A DNA stretch of 64,000 nt from Yersinia canariae (GTDB lineage Bacteria; Pseudomonadota; Gammaproteobacteria; Enterobacterales; Enterobacteriaceae), in the NCBI RefSeq assembly GCF_009831415.1, contig NZ_CP043727.1:806001-870000 (forward strand). The letters are read 5' to 3'. The notes below the pieces were generated by a model, which worked only from the letters and a program-made list of their open reading frames with translations, did no database searches and was not told where the DNA came from. Position 1 is the first letter of the stretch. Every line of letters starts with the position of its first letter. Positions 45,975 to 56,652 of this stretch are shown here, piece by piece. The translations under genes were made by a program, and so were the position numbers.

Positions 45975-47018
45975 ATGCGTATTGAAGAAGGTTTGAAATT
46001 AGGCTTTAAAGATGTGTTAATCCGCCCTAAACGTTCAACACTGAAAAGCCGCTCTGAAGTTGAACTGGAGCGCCAGTTTACCTTCAAACATTCAGGTTGG
46101 AATTGGTCTGGTGTACCTATCATCGCCGCTAATATGGATACTGTTGGCACCTTCCGCATGGCCGAAGTTCTGGCGTCATTCGATGTTCTGACCGCTGTTC
46201 ATAAACACTACACTGTTGAGCAGTGGGGCGAGTTTGTGAAACGGGTTCCTGAATCAGTCTTGCGCCATGTCATGGTCTCTACTGGGACTTCCTCTGCTGA
46301 TTTTGACAAAATGAAACAAATTTTGGCGTTATCACCTGCATTGAAATTTATCTGTATTGATGTCGCTAACGGCTATTCAGAGCATTTTGTTTCTTTCTTG
46401 CAAAAAGCGCGTGAAGCATGTCCGGATAAAGTTATTTGTGCGGGGAATGTGGTGACGGGTGAGATGGTCGAAGAGCTTATTTTGTTGGGCGCTGATATTG
46501 TTAAAGTTGGGATTGGGCCTGGCTCGGTATGTACTACTCGAGTGAAAACAGGTGTTGGTTATCCACAGTTATCGGCGGTTATCGAGTGCGCTGATGCAGC
46601 ACATGGCTTGGGTGGGCAGATTGTGAGTGATGGTGGTTGTTCAGTACCGGGTGATGTTGCGAAAGCCTTTGGCGGCGGAGCTGATTTTGTCATGCTGGGT
46701 GGTATGTTAGCTGGACATGATGAGTGTGAAGGCCGGGTTGTAGAAGAGAATGGCGAGAAGTTTATGCTGTTCTACGGTATGAGCTCAGAATCTGCCATGA
46801 AACGCCATGTCGGTGGGGTTGCTGAGTATCGCGCTGCAGAAGGTAAAACAGTTAAATTGCCATTACGTGGCTCTGTTGATAACACCGTACGCGATATTAT
46901 GGGTGGTTTGCGTTCCGCTTGTACTTATGTTGGAGCGTCGCACTTAAAAGAACTGACCAAGCGCACCACTTTTATTCGTGTTGCAGAACAAGAAAACCGG
47001 GTATTTGGTAGTAACTAA
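45975..47018 (+). CDS. guaC: GMP reductase
   Basis: A 347-aa TIM-barrel enzyme that reductively deaminates GMP to IMP with NADPH. The catalytic cysteine loop [19 protein letters not shown], the phosphate site [15 protein letters not shown] and the C-terminal YRAAEGKTV region are seen. AGGAA lies upstream of the ATG. A terminator follows, and IS copy 2 starts 6 bases after its T-run. Confidence 0.96.
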   Translation: MRIEEGLKLGFKDVLIRPKRSTLKSRSEVELERQFTFKHSGWNWSGVPIIAANMDTVGTFRMAEVLASFDVLTAVHKHYTVEQWGEFVKRVPESVLRHVMVSTGTSSADFDKMKQILALSPALKFICIDVANGYSEHFVSFLQKAREACPDKVICAGNVVTGEMVEELILLGADIVKVGIGPGSVCTTRVKTGVGYPQLSAVIECADAAHGLGGQIVSDGGCSVPGDVAKAFGGGADFVMLGGMLAGHDECEGRVVEENGEKFMLFYGMSSESAMKRHVGGVAEYRAAEGKTVKLPLRGSVDNTVRDIMGGLRSACTYVGASHLKELTKRTTFIRVAEQENRVFGSN

Positions 47019-47089
47019 TATCCGATACTGAGAATATCGTGTTCTCAAGCAAAGCTAGTCTTCTCGATATCTATTTATCGATATGAAAA

Positions 47090-47115
47090 GGGGCGTAAAT
47101 TAGCGCCCCATTTTT
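47090..47115 (+). terminator. guaC terminator
   Basis: GGGGCG (47090-47095) and CGCCCC (47104-47109), loop TAAATTAG, followed by ATTTTT. Confidence 0.88.
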
Positions 47116-47175
47116 AATGAATGACCCGTCCTAAATAGCGTTGACACATTTAACTCGGATACTGAGGAAAATGTG

Positions 47176-47574
47176 ATGAACCAATATGTTAAACGTACCC
47201 AACGCGATTACTCTCTATCCTTTAAATTGGCCGTTGTCGAACAGGTCGAAAAAGGTGAAATGACTTGTCGTCAGGCCACTGAACGTTATGGTATCCAGGG
47301 AAATGCCACCGTGATCAACTGGTTACGCAAATACGGTCAACTCGACTGGCTTTCCCCCTCTCCTGCAAGAAAGTGCGGAGCCAACATGCCAAAAATACCG
47401 CTTACTCCCGAACAGCGGATTAAAGAACTCGAACAGCAACTCGCTGAATCTGAAGTCAAAGCTCAGTTTTTTGAAGCCGTCGTGAAAGTGATGAATAACG
47501 ACTTCGGAGCCACCCTGACAAAAAAGCAGTTGGCCGCCTTATCACGCAAACACAAACGCCGGGACTCACAATAA
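47176..47574 (+). CDS. IS3-family OrfA, copy 2
   Basis: A 132-aa protein differing from copy 1 at only two positions (FKLAVV for FKVAVV, QLAALSR for QLAVLSR). It keeps the helix-turn-helix, the coiled coil and the slippery A6G heptamer at 47520-47526, in the same frame. Confidence 0.9.
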   Translation: MNQYVKRTQRDYSLSFKLAVVEQVEKGEMTCRQATERYGIQGNATVINWLRKYGQLDWLSPSPARKCGANMPKIPLTPEQRIKELEQQLAESEVKAQFFEAVVKVMNNDFGATLTKKQLAALSRKHKRRDSQ

Positions 47575-47591
47575 CGCGAGTCTGCCAGTTT

Positions 47592-48389
47592 ATGGGGATT
47601 AGCCGGCAGGCGTGGTATCAATCCTTGCAGCGAGAGCGCGAAAGAGAAAAGCAGGCACAGCGCGTCGTAGAGCAAGTCACGGCCATCCGGCTGCACCAGC
47701 CGCGACTGGGCACGCGTAAACTGCATTATTTGTTGTGGCAACGGCCAGAACCTGCGCTGCACGTTGGTCGGGACCGCCTCTTTGAGATACTGCGTTGCTC
47801 GCGATTACTGGTACAGCCCAGGCGGGCATATCACAAGACGACAAATAGCCATCACCGCTTTTACCGTCACCCTAACTTACTGAAGTCAGGAGAGAAACAG
47901 ATTATTGCCCGCCGCCCAGAACAGGTGTGGGTAGCGGATATCACCTACCTTCCACTACAAACGGGAACGGCATACGTGAGTCTGGTCACGGATGCCTGGT
48001 CGAGAAAAATCGTGGGATATCATGTGCATGACAGCCTGCATACCTGCCATGTGGCCAAAGCGCTCAAAATGGCGCTGACAGGCAAGCGCAGCACACACCC
48101 GCTGGTACATCACTCAGACCGGGGTATCCAGTATTGCTCGAAGGAATATCAGGCGTTACACCAACGTCATGGCATCATCTGCTCGATGACGGACGGGTAT
48201 GATTGCTACCAGAATGCGCTGGCAGAACGGGTCAATGGGATATTGAAAATGGAATATCTGGTTGTTAAACCAGAAGATATCGTGCAGGCAAGAAAGATGG
48301 TGAGGGAGTCGGTGGAGATTTACAACACACGTCGGCCACATCTGTCGCTACAATACAAAACGCCCGATGAAGTTCACCGGGCGTTATAA
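47592..48389 (+). CDS. IS3-family OrfB, transposase catalytic part, copy 2
   Basis: A 265-aa DDE transposase segment with VWVADITYLPL, HHSDRGIQYCS and NALAERVNGILK intact. It differs from copy 1 at around 20 positions, mostly in the first 160 residues (for example QREREREKQ, LLWQRPEP, LLVQPRRAYH). Expressed most likely as OrfAB by -1 frameshifting. Confidence 0.92.
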   Translation: MGISRQAWYQSLQREREREKQAQRVVEQVTAIRLHQPRLGTRKLHYLLWQRPEPALHVGRDRLFEILRCSRLLVQPRRAYHKTTNSHHRFYRHPNLLKSGEKQIIARRPEQVWVADITYLPLQTGTAYVSLVTDAWSRKIVGYHVHDSLHTCHVAKALKMALTGKRSTHPLVHHSDRGIQYCSKEYQALHQRHGIICSMTDGYDCYQNALAERVNGILKMEYLVVKPEDIVQARKMVRESVEIYNTRRPHLSLQYKTPDEVHRAL

Positions 48390-48458
48390 GGCTAAAAAGT
48401 GTCAACCTATAGCAGGACTAGTCAGAATGACCCTGATAACGTTCCTCAATAACATCAT

Positions 48459-49658
48459 TTATCCGATAACATCTCCTAGTTGGAATATTGGTAAATACAT
48501 CGCAATTACCAGAATTCCCACGATACTGCCAATAATTAACATCAATATTGGTTCTAACATTTGAGTGAGATTATCAGCCAACGCCTGTGTTTGTTGCCGG
48601 TGCCAACTGGCCAGCTTCTCCAATAACACATCCAGTGCACCAGATTCCTCGCCTACCCGAACCATTTGTTGGCATAAGGGCGGAAATAAATGGTATTGAG
48701 ATAGCGTCATATACAGGGGAACTCCTTGGCTGATTTGCTTTTGAATACTCCTTAATGCTTGTTGATAGGTATCATTATTAATGGAACGAAGCGCAGCATC
48801 TAATCCAGCCGTCAGCGGTAATCCAGCATGTTGGGTGATAGCCAATGTTTGAAAAATTTGGCTAAGACAACTGCCGCGTATCAATACTGATATTAATGGT
48901 AGATGTAGTAAAAACTTTTGTTCCCATTGTTGGCATTGGGTTCGATGACGACGAATGTACAAATAACTAATAAAAAGTGATGTTAATGATGCTGCGATGT
49001 ATGGCCCGTAAGCAGTAACAAATTCAGATATAAATAACAGCATGGCTGTCAGCGCCGGTAAGGGGGTATCAAATGATTGGTAGATTTGTGCAAACTCGGG
49101 TAGCACCAAAACTAGCATGATAATACTGACAACCAGCGCAATAACGCAGACAAATGCTGGATATTTAAGTGCCTTAATCACTTTCTTTTGCAATTTTTGT
49201 TGCTGTTCTTGATGCTGAACCAACTGAATACAGCACTGTTCCAGATTCCCTGTTAATTCCCCCATCGCAATGACGGGGGGGTATAATTGGGGAAATGTGT
49301 GTGGGTAGCGTGCCATTGCCTCTGATAGTGATTGCCCCTGTGAAACCTGCTGGCTTATCTCCTGTAATAAACACTGCCAAGGTAAGGCATCCATTTCTTT
49401 CGCTAACAACTGCAAGCTATTCACTAAAGGCAAGCCAGCTTGTAACAATGTTGCTAATTGGCGAGTAACAGTGATCAGACGGTCGCCGCGCCAATAGCGG
49501 ATTGACAACCGTTTCCCACTTTTAACGCGCAAGGGCTGTAGCCCATGGCGGAACATATGTTCATAAACAATATTTCTTTCCGTTGCCAATAATGCGCCTG
49601 TTTGTACTTGTCCGGAGGTGTTAACTGCTTTCCAGTAAAATAAGCGCTGATAGCTCAC
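48459..49658 (-). CDS. hofC: Type IV pilus assembly inner membrane protein HofC (PilC/GspF family)
   Basis: A 399-aa GspF-family platform protein with two copies of the T2SSF domain (about residues 65-190 and 265-390) and three membrane segments. QLATLLQAGLPLVNSLQLLA and MGELTGNLEQCC belong to the first copy, RVGEESGALDVLLEKLASWH and LEPILMLIIGSIVGILVIAM to the second. It overlaps hofB by four bases and ends the ppdD-hofB-hofC set. The pilus genes of enterobacteria at this locus are incomplete; other parts (secretin, peptidase) would lie elsewhere. Confidence 0.92.
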   Translation of the reverse strand: MSYQRLFYWKAVNTSGQVQTGALLATERNIVYEHMFRHGLQPLRVKSGKRLSIRYWRGDRLITVTRQLATLLQAGLPLVNSLQLLAKEMDALPWQCLLQEISQQVSQGQSLSEAMARYPHTFPQLYPPVIAMGELTGNLEQCCIQLVQHQEQQQKLQKKVIKALKYPAFVCVIALVVSIIMLVLVLPEFAQIYQSFDTPLPALTAMLLFISEFVTAYGPYIAASLTSLFISYLYIRRHRTQCQQWEQKFLLHLPLISVLIRGSCLSQIFQTLAITQHAGLPLTAGLDAALRSINNDTYQQALRSIQKQISQGVPLYMTLSQYHLFPPLCQQMVRVGEESGALDVLLEKLASWHRQQTQALADNLTQMLEPILMLIIGSIVGILVIAMYLPIFQLGDVIG

Positions 49659-51181
49659 GGTGTTGCCTCAGCTTCTGTTAGGAATCCTACAACACGATTA
49701 ATTTCGCTAAGTGTGGTCACTCCGTTTTCGACTAATGTCAAACCCGCGGAAAGTAATGTGACTTGTTTTTGCTCCTGTGCGATTAGGGTGAGTTCTGCTG
49801 GGCTGACATTATTGAGCAAAGCTTGTTGAATTGGTGGGGTGACATTTAACATTTCATAAATACCCGTTCGGCCATAATAACCGGCACAACAGTGTTCGCA
49901 GCCCACGGCAAGATAATGTTGTAGTGGACTCGCCCATATACTTGGTGAAGCTTGGAAAGGGGCGGGTGATGCCTCGCGGCAATGTAGACATAATCGGCGT
50001 ACCAATCGTTGCGCGATGACTAATGTCAGACTGGAGGCAATTAAGTGGCGCTCTACTCCCATTTGGGTCAGACGAATAAGTGTTTCGGCCGTAGAATTAG
50101 TATGCAGCGTTGAGAGAACCAGATGCCCTGTGAGCGCTGCTTTAACCGCTATCTTTGCCGTTTCATTGTCACGAATCTCACCGAGCATAATCACATCTGG
50201 ATCCTGACGCAGCATTGCGCGTAACACACTTGAAAAATCTAGCCCTATCTTACTGTTGGTCTGCGTTTGATTTATGCCATCCACCTGGATCTCAATAGGA
50301 TCTTCAACACTACAGATATTTATCTGTGGCTGATTGAGTTGGTCCAGGCTGCAATAAAGGGTAACTGTCTTACCGCTACCCGTTGGTCCTGTGACCAGAA
50401 TCAAACCCTGTGGAGCTGAAAGTGCGCGAGTTAACTGTTTGTGAGCTATTGCTGTTAGCCCCAGTGTTTCCAGTGTAGGTTGCTGCTGCATATTAAGGAT
50501 CCGCAGCACGACTTTTTCGCCATATTGCGCGGGAATAGTCGCTATTCTCATCGAGTAACGGATGCCGTCTAGCAGTAGTGTCAACTGACCATCTTGTGCT
50601 AACCGCTTTTCAGCGATGTTCAGCTTGGACATGACTTTTAGACAGCTACTAATACGACTTGATAACTCGACTGTTGGTGGTGGAGATTCATGTAATACAC
50701 CATCAATTCTTAAGCGAATACGATAGTGATACTGATAAGGTTCAAAATGGATATCTGATGCACGCTTCTGAATAGCCAACCTTAGTGTTTGCGTTATGAA
50801 TTGAATAACAGGTATGTCGCTTTCATTATCAAGCAATGTGTCATCCGAACCCTCTTGTGGCGTATTGGATGATGTTATCCCTGACCTATCTTCTATACCG
50901 TGATGGCTTTCTTTGGATTTTACTCCTTTGTTTAAGTTATCTATTACAGATGGGGCCAAATTTAATGACTGTTCAATCTTGGCTTTCGGCCAATATTCCA
51001 CTTTGATCTTACGGCCACATGCAAAACGCAGCGCCGTTAACAACACTTCATTTACAGGGCCAGATGACGCTATGGTCAGGTTTTTATCATCGATTTTTAA
51101 AGCTATTGACCGATGACGGCGGCAGAGCGTGTGTAATTCATTGTTTATTGCCTCGTGTGGACATTTCATGAAGTCGGTCAT
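49655..51181 (-). CDS. hofB: Type IV pilus assembly ATPase HofB (PilB/GspE family)
   Basis: A secretion ATPase of about 508 aa. Walker A GPTGSGKTVTLYCSL, the Asp box RQDPDVIMLGEIRDNETA, the His box LVLSTLHTNSTAETL, and the tetracysteine zinc motif CLHC...CEHC are all present, so it should be able to power pilus polymerisation. The N-terminal 110 residues are poorly conserved. The start is uncertain: ATGs at 51199, 51181 and 51169 are in frame, and AAGG 9 bases before 51181 favours it. It begins directly after ppdD. Confidence 0.92.
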   Translation of the reverse strand: MTDFMKCPHEAINNELHTLCRRHRSIALKIDDKNLTIASSGPVNEVLLTALRFACGRKIKVEYWPKAKIEQSLNLAPSVIDNLNKGVKSKESHHGIEDRSGITSSNTPQEGSDDTLLDNESDIPVIQFITQTLRLAIQKRASDIHFEPYQYHYRIRLRIDGVLHESPPPTVELSSRISSCLKVMSKLNIAEKRLAQDGQLTLLLDGIRYSMRIATIPAQYGEKVVLRILNMQQQPTLETLGLTAIAHKQLTRALSAPQGLILVTGPTGSGKTVTLYCSLDQLNQPQINICSVEDPIEIQVDGINQTQTNSKIGLDFSSVLRAMLRQDPDVIMLGEIRDNETAKIAVKAALTGHLVLSTLHTNSTAETLIRLTQMGVERHLIASSLTLVIAQRLVRRLCLHCREASPAPFQASPSIWASPLQHYLAVGCEHCCAGYYGRTGIYEMLNVTPPIQQALLNNVSPAELTLIAQEQKQVTLLSAGLTLVENGVTTLSEINRVVGFLTEAEATP

Positions 51182-51185
51182 TGGA

Positions 51186-51620
51186 TTAGGCCTTATCATT
51201 AAAACGGAACACGGTCTTACAGTTATCTGTAAGGCTGCTATTTGCTGCGGTACACGTCCTTGTCCAGACTACATTTCCACTGTCATTTATTGTTGGCGAC
51301 ATAGCCAACGTCAGACTGGCAAGTGTTTGCTGGCCTGTAAATGTAATTACTCCTTTATTGATGGTTGTCGCGCTGATATATCGGGACGATTCGCCTGCGG
51401 GAATACCCTGGTTCCCACCATCACAGCTATCAAGACTGGCATGTTCCAGAGCACAAAGCTCTACTGCCATTCTGTATGGCACAATGGCTTGTAACATATC
51501 GGTAAGAGCGGCTTTTTGGATATAACGCTGATAAGACGGAATACCAATACCACTGAGAACCGCAATGATGGCGATCGCAACCATCAATTCAATTAATGTA
51601 AAACCTCGTTGATTAGCCAT
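51186..51620 (-). CDS. ppdD: Type IV prepilin PpdD
   Basis: A 144-aa major prepilin. The prepilin peptidase site is QRG|FTLIELMVAIAIIAVLSG with Phe after the cut and Glu5, followed by the hydrophobic N-terminal helix and a C-terminal domain with four Cys as in E. coli PpdD. The ATG at 51620 is supported by GGAG 8 bases upstream; an upstream extension of 60 codons has no homology. First gene of ppdD-hofB-hofC. Confidence 0.94.
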   Translation of the reverse strand: MANQRGFTLIELMVAIAIIAVLSGIGIPSYQRYIQKAALTDMLQAIVPYRMAVELCALEHASLDSCDGGNQGIPAGESSRYISATTINKGVITFTGQQTLASLTLAMSPTINDSGNVVWTRTCTAANSSLTDNCKTVFRFNDKA

Positions 51621-51823
51621 TTGACACTCTCCATGTGTTTGAGAAAACGTGGGCAGAGTGCACTTTTTAAATTCGTGGTCATAGGGGGATAAGAGCGATT
51701 TGCGAAGTGTACTGTCGGATATTTTTGTTCTTGCAGTTGAATCATCGATAATTTCGGCGGTGTTCGCAAAACAGAATGAGAGTCTGCTATTGAGAGACAC
51801 CCGCCGAGAATAGTTTGGTAGGA

Positions 51824-52819
<996 letters not shown>

Positions 52820-52846
52820 TTATTATTAGGGGGCACTAGACAAACA

Positions 52847-53404
52847 ATGCAGTTGGATAATGGCTGGATTTCAGGGGTTAAACGGGTTGTTTCCCCACAT
52901 TTTGATCAGCGGCCTGGAGGTGAGGCTCCTTCTCTGTTGGTGATTCATAATATTAGTTTACCCCCTGGTGAGTTTGGGGGCCCGTATATCGATCAGCTGT
53001 TTACGGGCACTCTCAATGCTGATGAACACCCTTATTTTGCCGATATTGTTCACCTGCGAGTGTCGGCCCATTGTTTAATTCGCCGAGAGGGTGAAATTAT
53101 TCAATATGTTCCATTTGATAAACGTGCTTGGCATGCCGGGGTCTCAATCTTTGCTGGGCGTGAGCGGTGTAACGATTTTTCGATTGGGATCGAGCTAGAA
53201 GGGACGGATGTGTTACCGTTTACGCCCGCACAATATCACAGCCTAAATAAGATAAGTGCGCTGCTTTTTGCTCATTATCCGATTACAGCTGATCGGGTGA
53301 CTGGGCATAGTGATATTGCGCCAGGGCGTAAAACAGATCCTGGTCCTGCGTTTGATTGGGCCACGTATCAGCAGTGTTTAGTGACCCTATCGCCATCAGA
53401 GTGA
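52847..53404 (+). CDS. ampD: Anhydro-N-acetylmuramyl-tripeptide amidase AmpD
   Basis: A 185-aa cytoplasmic zinc amidase of the amidase_2 family that recycles cell wall muropeptides; its loss raises AmpR-dependent beta-lactamase expression. Zinc ligands are in LLVIHNISLPPGEFGGP and TGHSDIAPGRKTDPGP, with HLRVSAHCLIRR between. The ATG at 52847 agrees with the E. coli length; a GTG 30 bases earlier is possible. ampE follows after 138 bases with no terminator, so ampDE is probably an operon. This is intact, so no derepression is expected from this gene. Confidence 0.94.
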   Translation: MQLDNGWISGVKRVVSPHFDQRPGGEAPSLLVIHNISLPPGEFGGPYIDQLFTGTLNADEHPYFADIVHLRVSAHCLIRREGEIIQYVPFDKRAWHAGVSIFAGRERCNDFSIGIELEGTDVLPFTPAQYHSLNKISALLFAHYPITADRVTGHSDIAPGRKTDPGPAFDWATYQQCLVTLSPSE

Positions 53405-53542
53405 TACTGGTGTCTCTCTGGGGAGGGCCGATTACCTGGTACACATTTTTTTACTGCCTTATCTTGATATTGTTGCCTATAGATGCCGTGAGGCGTATCC
53501 CCTGCTTCGGGGCGGTTAAATGCAAAGGGAGAATAAGAGCTA

Positions 53543-54397
53543 ATGACACTGTTCACGTTATTACTGGTGCTAGCATGGGAACGCTTATTTAAACTGGGCG
53601 AACATTGGCAACTGGACCACCGTCTTGAAGTGGTATTTACGCGTTTACGCCACTTTTCGTTAGTGCAAACTCTACTGTTGGCTGTGATATGGATGGCGTT
53701 GGTATGGCTGGTCTTACAGCTAGTACAAAATATCTTATTTGGCCTTCCGCAGTTATTCCTCTGGATACTTATTTGCCTGTTATGCATTGGTGCGGGAGGG
53801 ATACGTAAACATTACCGAGCTTATTTGAAAGCTGCTCGTCAAGGAGATGCTCATGCCACGGATAAAATGGCTGAAGAATTAGCACTTATCCATGGTTTAC
53901 CGATGGATAGCGGTGAAAAAACCAGGTTGGAATCTCTGCAAAATGCACTGTTATGGATAAACTTCCGCTATTATTTAGCGCCAATATTCTGGTTTGTCGT
54001 CTGTGTTAATTTTGGCCCAGTAGCGTTAGCAGGTTATGCGATGCTACGAGGCTATCAAACTTGGTTAGCGCGACATCACACACCATTACAGCGTTCTCAG
54101 TCAGGTATTGACCGCATATTGCATTGGCTGGACTGGATACCAGTGCGGTTAGTCGGTGTAGCTTATGCATTACTTGGTCATGGTGAAAGAGCATTACCGG
54201 CTTGGTTTGCTTCATTGGGAGATTTCCGCTCCTCGCAGTACCAAGTGTTAACCCAACTTGCACAATATTCACTGGCGCGGGAACCGCACTTAGATCCAGT
54301 ACAAACCCCCCGGTCTGCGGTGTCTTTAGCTCGCAAAGTAACTCTGGCGGTTATTGTTGTGGTCGCATTACTGACGATTTATGGCGCGTTGGTTTAA
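53543..54397 (+). CDS. ampE: Inner membrane protein AmpE
   Basis: A 284-aa membrane protein with about four hydrophobic segments. [39 protein letters not shown] and [17 protein letters not shown] match E. coli AmpE. It has been proposed as a sensor linked with ampD; its biochemical role is not settled. GGAG precedes the ATG. It ends with a clear terminator. Confidence 0.94.
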   Translation: MTLFTLLLVLAWERLFKLGEHWQLDHRLEVVFTRLRHFSLVQTLLLAVIWMALVWLVLQLVQNILFGLPQLFLWILICLLCIGAGGIRKHYRAYLKAARQGDAHATDKMAEELALIHGLPMDSGEKTRLESLQNALLWINFRYYLAPIFWFVVCVNFGPVALAGYAMLRGYQTWLARHHTPLQRSQSGIDRILHWLDWIPVRLVGVAYALLGHGERALPAWFASLGDFRSSQYQVLTQLAQYSLAREPHLDPVQTPRSAVSLARKVTLAVIVVVALLTIYGALV

Positions 54398-54404
54398 TGA
54401 GTAG

Positions 54405-54432
54405 GGCTGGTAATTATTTACCAGCCTTTTTA
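54405..54432 (+). terminator. ampDE terminator
   Basis: GGCTGGTAA and TTACCAGCC form a 9-bp stem with loop TTAT, followed by TTTTTAATA. Confidence 0.9.
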
Positions 54433-54591
54433 ATATGATTTCTTAATGGAATTTTTCTTACTAATAAAGTTACTGGTTAGGATTAGCTTGAAATTCATGT
54501 TTTTTATTTCTATTAATTAATTGTTTTTTGTTGTGTCCCCTTGCGAGTTACAATCTCTTTTTTAATCTGCGTGATCAACTTCTATTAGCTT

Positions 54592-54627
54592 ATTAAAAAT
54601 ACAAGCCAGCACTGAAGGCTGGCTTGT
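54592..54627 (-). terminator. aroP terminator
   Basis: ACAAGCCAGC and GCTGGCTTGT form a 10-bp stem with a 7-base loop; on the minus strand ATTTTTAA follows. Confidence 0.85.
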
Positions 54628-54673
54628 TTGAGGTGGTATTATCAGGCCCTAAATAACAAGCCATTTTTTGCTA

Positions 54674-56038
54674 TTAGCGTTTTACCCGCTGACCACGGTT
54701 CTTCAATATATAGCTCACCGCGAGCAACAGTATCCATGCTGGAATCAATAACACAGAAATCTGGATGCCCGGTGTCAGATACATGATGACCAGAATACCG
54801 GTCAGGAAAATTAAGCACAGGTAGTTGCTAAACGGATACCAGAATGCTTTGAACTGAGGAATGACACCCTGACGGTTTTTAGCGGCACGGAACTTAAGGT
54901 GTGCGAGGCTAATCATTGCCCAGTTGATGACCAGTGCGGAAACCACCAGCGCCATCAATAATTCAAAAGCTCGGCCCGGAATCAAATAGTTAATCAGCAC
55001 ACAGAAAGCAGTGGCGAATGCGGAAACCGCAATGGCAATCACTGGCACGCCGCGACCATCGACTTTCAACAGGAATTTCGGACCATTACCTTGTTTTGCC
55101 AGGCCAAATAGCATGCGGCTGTTGCAGTAAACACAGCTATTGTAGACCGACAGTGCCGCCGTCAGTACCACGACATTCAGTACAGTGGCGACCACATTAC
55201 TGTTTAATGCATGGAAAATAAGCACAAACGGGCTGCCGCCTTCGACCACTTTGCCCCACGGATAGAGTGACAGTAAAATAGCCAGAGAACCGATATAGAA
55301 CAATAAGATACGATAAATAACCTGATTGGTGGCTTTCGGGATGCTCTTGGCCGGGTCTTCTGCTTCTGCTGCGGTGATGCCGACTAACTCAAGGCCACCG
55401 AAGGAGAACATGATCACTGCCATGGCCATCACTAAGCCCATGATGCCATTAGGGAAGAAGCCGCCCTGTGCCCATAAGTTAGTGACGGTCGCTTCTGGGC
55501 CACCTTGGCCGCTTAGCAATAACCAGCCGCCAAACAGAATCATCGCGATAATCGCAACAACTTTAATGATGGCAAACCAGAACTCCATCTCACCATAGAC
55601 TTTCACGTTTGCTAGATTGATGGCATTAATGGCGAGGAAGAAAACGGCGGCAGAAACCCATGTTGGGATCTCTGGCCACCAGTATTGGACATAGATACCG
55701 ACAGCCGTCAGTTCGGCCATGGCGACGAGTACATACAGCACCCAGTAATTCCAGCCCGAAGCAAAACCGGCAAAGTTGCCCCAATATTTATACGCAAAAT
55801 GACTGAAAGAACCCGCTACAGGCTCCTCGACGACCATTTCTCCTAACTGGCGCATAATCAAAAATGCGATAAAACCGCCAATTGCATACCCCAGTAAAAC
55901 TGAAGGCCCCGCCATTTGAATGGTTTGCGCGATACCCAGAAATAGCCCGGTACCAATAGCACCACCTAAGGCAATAAGCTGAATGTGGCGGTTTTTAAGC
56001 CCCCGCTTTAGCTCCGCACCTTCCTGTTGAACACTCAT
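54674..56038 (-). CDS. aroP: Aromatic amino acid permease AroP
   Basis: A 454-aa APC-superfamily transporter with 12 membrane segments that imports Phe, Tyr and Trp. RGLKNRHIQLIALGGAIGTG, FIAFLIMRQLGEMVVEEP, GSFSHFAYKYWGNFAGFASG and SFGGLELVGITAAEAEDP are nearly the same as E. coli AroP. The second of two adjacent ATGs was chosen: GAGG lies 8 bases before it and the N-terminus then aligns with E. coli residue for residue. TyrR regulates aroP in E. coli, and a TyrR-like box lies about 80 bases upstream. Confidence 0.94.
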   Translation of the reverse strand: MSVQQEGAELKRGLKNRHIQLIALGGAIGTGLFLGIAQTIQMAGPSVLLGYAIGGFIAFLIMRQLGEMVVEEPVAGSFSHFAYKYWGNFAGFASGWNYWVLYVLVAMAELTAVGIYVQYWWPEIPTWVSAAVFFLAINAINLANVKVYGEMEFWFAIIKVVAIIAMILFGGWLLLSGQGGPEATVTNLWAQGGFFPNGIMGLVMAMAVIMFSFGGLELVGITAAEAEDPAKSIPKATNQVIYRILLFYIGSLAILLSLYPWGKVVEGGSPFVLIFHALNSNVVATVLNVVVLTAALSVYNSCVYCNSRMLFGLAKQGNGPKFLLKVDGRGVPVIAIAVSAFATAFCVLINYLIPGRAFELLMALVVSALVINWAMISLAHLKFRAAKNRQGVIPQFKAFWYPFSNYLCLIFLTGILVIMYLTPGIQISVLLIPAWILLLAVSYILKNRGQRVKR

Positions 56039-56118
56039 CATTGCATCCTCTGTCGTTGTCACTATTCACTGGCAAAATATATGCCCTGCGCTATGCGTAA
56101 GATTTTGATTACATTATT

Positions 56119-56136
56119 TGTATTATTTTGTTTACG
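56119..56136 (-). promoter_or_regulatory. TyrR-like box upstream of aroP
   Basis: TGTATT-N6-TTTACG matches the TyrR consensus TGTAAA-N6-TTTACA at 9 of 12 positions, about 80 bases before the aroP start. E. coli aroP is repressed by TyrR from boxes at this place. Confidence 0.55.
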
Positions 56137-56514
56137 GTTGCTTTCTATGGAATTTGCTCCATTGGCTACCGTTTAAAAGAGAATAGTGGTAGGCGAGAAT
56201 TATTGCATCTGCTTTTTATTTTATCCGGCGAATTTTTAGTCAAAATATCAATAAAAATGTTGATGCGTGATCAAGCTGTTGTTTTCAGGAAAAGCAGTAA
56301 CAGGTGTTTTTTGCACAAAAAGTCGCCAGTGAGTCATTTTTATAATGGTCATACCAGTGCTTAGGTAAAAGACAGGGAAATGCAGACTTTTCTTGTTTTT
56401 TATAAATAAAAATTCATATAAATAGAATTTTTATTCACAAATAAAATAACTATAACGCTTCAGCTTGCCTAAATACCCGTTTCATAAAAGTTAAAACTCT
56501 CTGGCTTCAGGTAA

Positions 56515-56525
56515 TGGTATTACCA
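56515..56525 (+). promoter_or_regulatory. Second PdhR-like site
   Basis: TGGTATTACCA is an 11-base palindrome with the core of the PdhR operator, 128 bases before the stronger site. The rest of 56137-56514 holds no gene and no other site I can name. Confidence 0.45.
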
Positions 56526-56652
56526 CCGGTACGTTATCACTTTGCATCGCTTTATCAGTGAAGTTGTTAAAATGTGCTGGGTTTCATGATTTTGGTCAAG
56601 GTCCGTATGGACAGGTAGTGAATACTTTGTTACTTTATCGTCACGTTTTTGA

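Larger units (their letters stand above)
47122..48424 (+). mobile_element. IS3-family insertion sequence, copy 2 (1303 bp)
   Basis: Same element, length and orientation as the copy at 42236-43538, with the same terminal inverted repeats. A 3-bp duplication GAA flanks it (47119-47121 and 48425-48427). The flanking repeats differ from those of copy 1, so the two inserted separately. Both reading frames are complete. The right end is 34 bases from the hofC stop codon. Confidence 0.95.

Noticed and set aside
42236..48424. Composite transposon carrying mutT to guaC
   Set aside because: Each IS copy has its own 3-bp duplication and the genes between are in the ancestral E. coli order, so the segment did not move as a unit.
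56128..56364. 78-codon frame between aroP and pdhR
   Set aside because: Overlaps the TyrR-like box and promoter region of aroP, without ribosome site or domain.
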